Positions 1-6,896 of a stretch of 6,896 nucleotides of DNA are shown piece after piece. Numbering within the stretch: the first letter of the stretch is position 1; every line of letters starts with the position of its first letter. A program made the position numbers and the translations under genes. Location of the stretch: NCBI GenBank assembly GCA_012511695.1, contig JAAZFO010000198.1, positions 1 through 6,896 of the forward strand, in the 5' to 3' direction. The notes under the pieces are model-generated. The model saw only the letters and a program-made list of their open reading frames with translations. It made no database searches and was not told where the DNA came from. This DNA comes from Erysipelotrichia bacterium (lineage in GTDB: Bacteria > Bacillota_I > Bacilli_A > RFN20 > CAG-826).

Positions 1-1039
1 CCTGATAAATAGTTTCATATTCACCACTATTGAGGACGTGTCGAATAAATAACTTCCATAACGGAATAGAGGCAAACCACAAAACTGTGAATATCGTCGC
101 TATAATTAAATACCCGGTAGTCTTAGTTTTGATATTTTCAACGCTTTCGGCCGTTTCTTTTTTAATGACATCATATAAAGCGATTGTTGGCAATAAAAGC
201 CACGTCCAGATGAAATTATTAGCTATCCAATAATTGCCTTGTTCAGAAATCACATTAACTAATCTTGAAACCATTAACATAAAAGCAATATTTCTCACAA
301 ATGATTCTAGTCCAGAAAATAGTCCAATTCTTCCATACGACCTTAGCCAGCCAAAATCGAGTTTCTTATTCCTTAAGAGTTTAATGTCTTCTCTTTTTAA
401 GAAAAGAAAGGCGAGCCCTACCAAAACAAGAGACACGATGATATTAGAAAGAGCAATGCCGTTCACCCCCATATCAAGCGAAATTGGTAGCTTTGATATT
501 AAAATAGTATCCAAACAAATCACTAAAGCAGTTTGGGTGGCCAAGATAATATACATATATCTAACTTTGCTCATAGTCACTAATAAAATGGTAATAAATT
601 TGGATAATATCCCGATTGTTGAAGCAATGCTTTCTAGACGGATATAAGTAACTGTTACCTCAAGTGTTGAAGGGTCACTTGCCATTAAATTGCATAGTGG
701 TCTAGCGAATGTAATAATTAAAATCGAGAGCATAAAGTAAGCCCCTCCGCTGATGATTAAGCCGGTGCGGGTCTTATTTTCTAACTCATCTTTTGAGTGT
801 AAACCTTGTCCAAGCAAAAAGAATAAAGGCAGAATGAAAGCTTCCTCGATAATTTCATACAATAGGTTGACCCATACTAATTGAGAAGCGATGTTAACTC
901 CCCAATCTCCAGGAATACTGCCTAAGAAAAAAATCCTTAATGTTTGATATAAAGCAGGAACAATTAAGGTAACCACTAAGACTAGCCACAAACGCCAATT
1001 AAATGTTTTTAACGATTTCCAAATTGTTTGCACCATCAT
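1..1039 (-). CDS. MATE-family (Na+/H+-driven) efflux transporter, 3' end cut off by the window
   Basis: Reading the minus strand from an ATG at 1039 gives 346 codons with no stop, running off the left edge, so the C-terminus is missing. The protein is an integral membrane protein with about nine visible hydrophobic segments (near residues 18-37, 50-76, 95-115, 140-156, 162-182, 193-214, 236-258, 270-292 and 308-330). The layout and the GVNGIALSNII segment (191-201) before a membrane helix resemble MATE multidrug/toxin exporters, which are usually about 450 residues with 12 helices. Members use a cation gradient to export drugs or metabolites; the substrate cannot be told here. It starts MMV, so the second ATG (1036) is also possible; a weak GAAGAAG lies just upstream. 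It follows the nitroreductase gene after 46 bp with no clear terminator, so co-transcription is likely. A MurJ/Wzx-type flippase is the main alternative, less likely by pattern. Confidence 0.82.
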   Translation of the reverse strand, partial: MMVQTIWKSLKTFNWRLWLVLVVTLIVPALYQTLRIFFLGSIPGDWGVNIASQLVWVNLLYEIIEEAFILPLFFLLGQGLHSKDELENKTRTGLIISGGAYFMLSILIITFARPLCNLMASDPSTLEVTVTYIRLESIASTIGILSKFITILLVTMSKVRYMYIILATQTALVICLDTILISKLPISLDMGVNGIALSNIIVSLVLVGLAFLFLKREDIKLLRNKKLDFGWLRSYGRIGLFSGLESFVRNIAFMLMVSRLVNVISEQGNYWIANNFIWTWLLLPTIALYDVIKKETAESVENIKTKTTGYLIIATIFTVLWFASIPLWKLFIRHVLNSGEYETIYQ

Positions 1040-4000
1040 TAACTTCTTCAATTAAACTCGATTTTTAGAGTGGTTGCTAAAATAATTATTCGCTTGTTAG
1101 TTTATATTGGGCAACTTTAGTGAATTTATCTTTTCTTCTACCTTCATCCACGAATAGTTCTCGTGTGTACTTGATGTCTTTTTCTTTTAAAGCTAATTCT
1201 AAAAAGCAAAGGAAGATGCCGATATCAATTCGATTATAATTAAAAGCGATGAACGCAGCTATTTTTAAAAAGTTACTCGTTTTATTATGACGATAAACCG
1301 TTATGACTCCATCTTTATTTTCCACTCGCCAAGGTTGAGAATTACAGGCGCTTGGCGCTAAGCGAGCGACTTCAGCAATGCCTAGCGTTTCGCCTTTCCA
1401 TATTTCCTCTACTGACAAGCGTTTTCTTTCAGACTTCTTGGTTCTAAACTGAGTAGGATCAACAATTTTGCCGATGGCAATCATGATTACAAAGTGTAAA
1501 TCATCTAAAACTTTTACCTTAGGACGCCCAAAACCAAACCAGAGAGCCCCGATGTTTTTTGAGGCTAGATATAAGTCTAACTGTTCGCCTAGATAACCGA
1601 TATTAATTAACGAATTATCTTTCTTTTCGCTATAAAGCAAAATGCAGTATTCGGCATCGCGTTTTAATCCTGGTCCTTTAGCAGGCACGATCTTAATCGC
1701 GGTTTTAATGTCTTTAATTAACGGCTTGAAAGTCTTAAATGCTCTTTCTATATCTCTGAGCTCTTTTGAACTAATCTTTGCCTCTTCTGCTAATTTAAAA
1801 GTATGAAAAGCTTTTCTTTTAAAAATGGCAGGATACATTTCTTTTTGCATGTAGTTCTCCTTTATTGTTCGACTTCTTCAACGGGATGAACTTCCGCTAA
1901 AGCTTCTAACATGCCGTAATAAGCTGGTTTTTTAGCATAATTACTATCAAATAATAAGGGGTTTTGATTTCTTTTCCAAGAAGTATTATCGGTGACGCCC
2001 CATAAAATAATCGCATCGACATCAGTTGTTCCAGCAGCATTTGCTTGTAAAACTTTTTTAGTTAAATTTTTATAAGCAGCTTTTTGAGATTCATAATTAG
2101 CGACACTAGTTCCATTAACGGTGATGTCTAGTTCGGTAATTTGACATTCTAACCCTTTGTTAAAAATTATTTCCGCATTAGCGATGACATTATCCATATT
2201 AGCTCCCGAATCTAAGTGGCCTTGAATGCCAACACCATCAACATAACCTTCTTCAATCGCTTCTTTTAATAAAGTATCGACCGTAAAGGAACATTTCACC
2301 GGTTGATAGTCATAAGCAAAGTCGTTGTAATAAAGTTTTTGCCATTGTTCACGGTAAGAGTTAGCGGATTTAAAGGCTTGATAAACAAAGTCTTCACCGA
2401 CAGTTGAATACCAGTTGTTGTTTTGATCTCTAATGCCGACATTGCTTTGGCTAATAGCTTCGTTAGCGACATCAATAGCGTACACTAATCCAGGCCAACG
2501 ATAATTGACCGTATCTAAACTCTCTTTAATAAAGCTATCCATTCTTCTGATCATTAAATCACGACTGGCTTTCGGACCATTAGCGGTATAATTCGTCGTA
2601 AAAAACCAGGCTGGAGTTTGCGAATACCACACAAAAGTATGATGTCTGACGGGTAAATGATTAGCTTCAGCAAAATTATAGAGCTTTTCAAATGGCGTAA
2701 TTTTAATAGCGACGCCACTATCGTTGCCAGCATTATAAAGGGCTTGGCAGCCGGCTTGATCGAGGACTTGTTCTGGTTGAGCTTCATTTTCTGCGACTAA
2801 GGAGTCAAAGTTATCTAACGTAATTTGTCTTATTTTAGTATTGTTTAAAGTTAAGTTAGACAAACAAGTACCTATATTTAAGTAACCCTTAAACGATTCG
2901 GTTAAACTTTCACCTTTATATTCGTATTGCGTGATAACGGTTTCGGCACCGAAAGTGATGTCGATATCGTCGACATAAAAAGTCACGGGTTGGCTTTTTA
3001 CTACTCCTTTATAAAATAAGCGTAAGGCTCCAAAAGTTTCTAAGGTATCAAACGAAACCATCGCCCGTACCCAAGTGTCTTGATTTTCTTCACTAATATT
3101 AATTAAATTGCCCCTTATCGGATTATTCATAGAGCTCGGATAAACTACTAATTGTAAAGAAGCGACATTGCTATTTGCAGCCACATATACATATAAAGAA
3201 ATAATGTCACCATTTTTGGCATCTTCTTCAAGGAAATAAGGCGTTGTTATGACATCACTGCCGAGATAACATTCTTGGCTAGTCCCTTGAGTGACTTCAA
3301 AATAAAGAGAGCAATTATCATCACGACCGAAATCATTAACAATTTCACCCGTCCCACTCCCATTAGTGGCACTTTCTTCAACATCAATGGGCAAAACATC
3401 AAAGTCGCTGCGATCACGCCACTCTTTAACTGTGTCTCCGATTTCTAAAGGGCGCGGTGGTTGGCTACTGCTAAGTGGTTTAGGTCCACCGCAAGCTACT
3501 AAAGCAGCCGTTAGCAAAAAAGATGTAAAAACAAAGAAAAAACGTTTTTTATTATTCATATAAAAATTCCTCTACTGCTTTTATTTTACAACACAAAAAG
3601 GAAAAATAAAATTGTGTAACCACTTCATCAAATTTTAATCATTCTTAATCGACAATTTATGCAGTATACTGGACTTAGCAAATAAACAAATTCGCTATAC
3701 TTCTAACAATGTTTATTGATGGCTTTGTAATGGCGTTGCCACGACAAAAAAATCTTTAAAATATCAAAACAAATATGGTGAAAATATATTAAAAAGTAAA
3801 GAAATGTTTTATATTGAATTTAATGTATTTAATTGTATAATTATGTTGAAAGGAGATAAATGAATGATAAAATGGTTTAACGTCAAAGAGAGAGTTGGTG
3901 CTATGTCACTCTATCAAAACTATCTCACACTCAACACTACTGCTATGTATCCATTTGAGGATGCCTATCGCGTGCAAGTCGGGGTCGATGAGAATCGACA

Positions 4001-6896
4001 GATTATTATAAAGCCCGTGACCAAGGAAGTAGTAGAGTCTGGTGTCCTTGATGAATATTCACTCATTAAAATTGACATGCGTAAAAGTTTTGCGCGTATC
4101 TCTTCTGTGGCATTATTAAAGTCTATTGGCGAAGAGTTAAGACTCGTACTATCAAAAACTCCTATCCACTTTCAAACGATATGGGATGATAAAAAAAATA
4201 TACTAATCGCGACTACGAAGAAAGGAAATGAATAATATGGAAGCTTACATGTGGATTATATGGCTCGCTCTATTTGTCATTATGCTCGGCTTAGAAGGTC
4301 TGGGGCCAGAATTAATTTCTATCTGGTTTGCGATTGGTGCTTTAGTATCATTAATTGTCTCTTTAATCCCAGGGACAATCTGGTGGATAGAAGTCATTAT
4401 TTTTGTCGTTGTTTCTATTGCGACGGCTGTCGGTTTAAGACCGTTATTAAAGCGTTTCCTAAGCAGTAGTGAGATCATCAAAACAAATGTTGACAGCTTT
4501 GTTGGGAAAAAGGGCTATGTCATGAAAGACATCTCTTATTTAAAACCTGGGACAGTCAAAATTCATGATATAACTTGGACTGCCGTACCATTAGACACTG
4601 ATGAAACAATTTTAGAAAACTCCATCATTGAAGTGGTGGCAGTTAAAGGTAACAAATTAGTTGTGAAGAAAGTTGAGGAAAAATAACTATGCCTGGATTA
4701 ATTATCGCTTTAACAATTGTCGGTTTGTTAGTGATCGCTATTATCGTTAGTAGTATTAAAATTGTCAAACAAACCGAAAAAGTCATCGTCGAAAGACTAG
4801 GGGCTTATCACACCACTTGGAATGTCGGCATTCATATGCTCCTTCCCTTCTTTGATCGCATTGCTTTAAGAGTGTCTATGAAAGAGCAGGTAAGAGACTT
4901 TGAGCCACAATCAGTCATTACCAAAGATAACGTCACCATGCAAATCGATACCGTTGTCTTCTTTTATGTCACCGACGCTAAGCTATTTGCTTATGGAGTC
5001 GAAAACCCGATGGGGGCGATTAATTATTTAAGCGCGACCACATTAAGAAACATCATCGGTGATTTAGCCTTAGATGAGTGCTTGACCTCTAGAGAAATCA
5101 TCAATGAAAAAATGACCAAGATTCTCGATCTAGCGACAGACCCCTGGGGTATTAAAGTCAATCGAGTCGAAGTCAAAAACATCCTTCCTCCAAGAGACAT
5201 TAGAGAAGCCATGGAAAAACAAATGCGTGCCGAAAGAGAAAAAAGAGAAAAGATTTTGCTCTCTGAAGGTATCAAGCAAGCAGCAATTCTTGTCGCCGAA
5301 GGTGATAAACAATCCGCCATTTTAAGAGCGGAAGGCGATAAGCAAATGACGATCCTTAAAGCGGAAGGTGATGCGGAAAGCTTGAGACAGGTCAAGCAAG
5401 CGGAAGCCGATTCTATCCGAATGTTAAAAGAAGCTGAAGCTCAAGGCTTGGAGATGATTAATAAAGCTAAGCCAGGCGATGAGACTTTAAAGCTCCGTTA
5501 TTACGAGGCTTTAAGTAAAATCGCTGATGGTAAAGCCACTAAGATTTTCTTACCTGGTGATTTAAACAAAGTCGCCGCAATTTCTTCTGTTTTTAAAGAA
5601 GTCACTGATAAATAATTTTAATTCCATCTAAAAATAAAATCCCAACTCCGTCTTACGGGGGAGGGATTTTTTATGTTCATAAGAAAGACTATTTTATTTT
5701 ATGAATTAATTAGAGTTAAATACCGTTTGCTTTTTGACATTGAGTTAACTTCTGGATCGCTAGATCGTAAGCTGCTAAACTAAGCACATGTTACAAAAGT
5801 TATTTAGTTTTGTTCTAGATAATTACATTAATAACTATAAGAATGCGGAAAGGGCTGATCCTAATTACGAAGTGTTAATCCATCAGATCCCCGCCCATAT
5901 CCGTGCAATTTTTCCGATGAGGAGAGATTTATTAGTCACCGGTTCGTGTGGTGTGGGGCAAAAAACTGATTTTCCTTGGGTAGCGATTTTTAACAAAAAT
6001 ATCACTACAAGTGCAAGAAAAGGTTTGTACTTAGTTTATTTATTTAAAAAGGACATGTCAGGTTTTTATTTGTCTTTAAATCAAGGCATCACTTATTTTG
6101 CTGACACCTTTAAAAGAAAAAAATATATCAATGCCAGAAAAGTATCAAATTATTTTAAAGAAGAAATTGGCGATCATTACTTTGATAAAGGTGATATCAA
6201 TTTAATAGCGGCGTCTTCTACACTTGGTTATGGTTATCAAGAAACGAATATCATTTCTAAATATTATGCAAAAGGAATGTTTTCTACAGATGATTTGCTA
6301 TCAGATTTACAAAAAATGTTAGTCATTTATGATGAATTAGTCGGCGTTTTAGGCGAAGACAACTACGACTATAATGGCGCTATAAATAAAATAATTTTCG
6401 ATTATAACGATTCTTTTGAAGATGCGGAGTCTAGTATTGAACACATCAAGCACGCTATTACTTCGCCTAAAGATATCAATATTGTAAGAAGGCTCATAAA
6501 TGTTGAACCGCAAGAAAAAAGAACGAAAAAATTCTCAAGAATCAGAAGCGGCGCAGTGAGGAAAGTCGATTATATTGAAAAGGCAAAAGTCGATGCTGAA
6601 GTCGGCTTATTAGGTGAACTGCTCGCTCTATCTTATGAAAGAGAGAGATTAATTGAGGAAGGTTATCCCGATTTAGCGGACAAAGTAAAACATGTCGCTG
6701 ATAATTCTGCCCGTGGCTATGATATTATTTCCTACCAATTAATTGATTTAAAAATGAAAAAAATTTACATTGAAGTCAAAACGACCACTAATAAATTAGA
6801 TGTTGACTTCCCGGTGTCAAAAAACGAAGTGCTCACCTCTAACGAAAAGAAAGACCAATATTGTGTTTTTAGAATATATGATTGCCGGAATAAAAA

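Overview
The window looks like AT-rich DNA from a low-GC, Gram-positive-type bacterium (Bacillota/Bacilli or a relative with the standard genetic code). The reasons are AGGAGG-type ribosome binding sites, a xylanase made as a lipoprotein with a Gram-positive-style lipobox, Trp read from TGG with no in-frame TGA, and TAA as the stop of all five genes whose end is visible. A polysaccharide-degrading gut or rumen anaerobe would fit, but that is inference.

Layout. Positions 1-3559 are a minus-strand gene set transcribed right to left: a cell-surface GH10 xylanase lipoprotein, then a nitroreductase-like flavoprotein 11 bp downstream, then a MATE-family transporter after a 46 bp gap that runs off the left edge. 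Positions 3560-3863 are a divergent intergenic region with a promoter for each side, a 10-bp perfect palindrome, and a short possible remnant of a DUF1428-like gene. Positions 3864-5615 are a tight plus-strand operon of an uncharacterised 123-residue soluble protein, a short NfeD-family membrane protein and an SPFH (stomatin/QmcA-like) protein. It is closed by a strong hairpin terminator at 5637-5672. Positions 5673-5787 hold no gene but contain what may be the tail of a lost minus-strand gene. From 5788 to the right edge a plus-strand gene encodes an MrcB N-terminal-like domain fused to a DUF3883-type PD-(D/E)XK nuclease domain.

How the parts work together. The NfeD and SPFH proteins form the classic membrane-microdomain pair; the small protein in front is probably part of the same unit, and its two-hairpin pattern suggests a MraZ/AbrB-like fold. 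The xylanase, nitroreductase and MATE genes share an operon-like layout but have no obvious common pathway. The right-edge gene is the best candidate for a defence function: a single-chain, probably modification-dependent restriction nuclease. No mobile-element genes, tRNA, rRNA or CRISPR array are visible.
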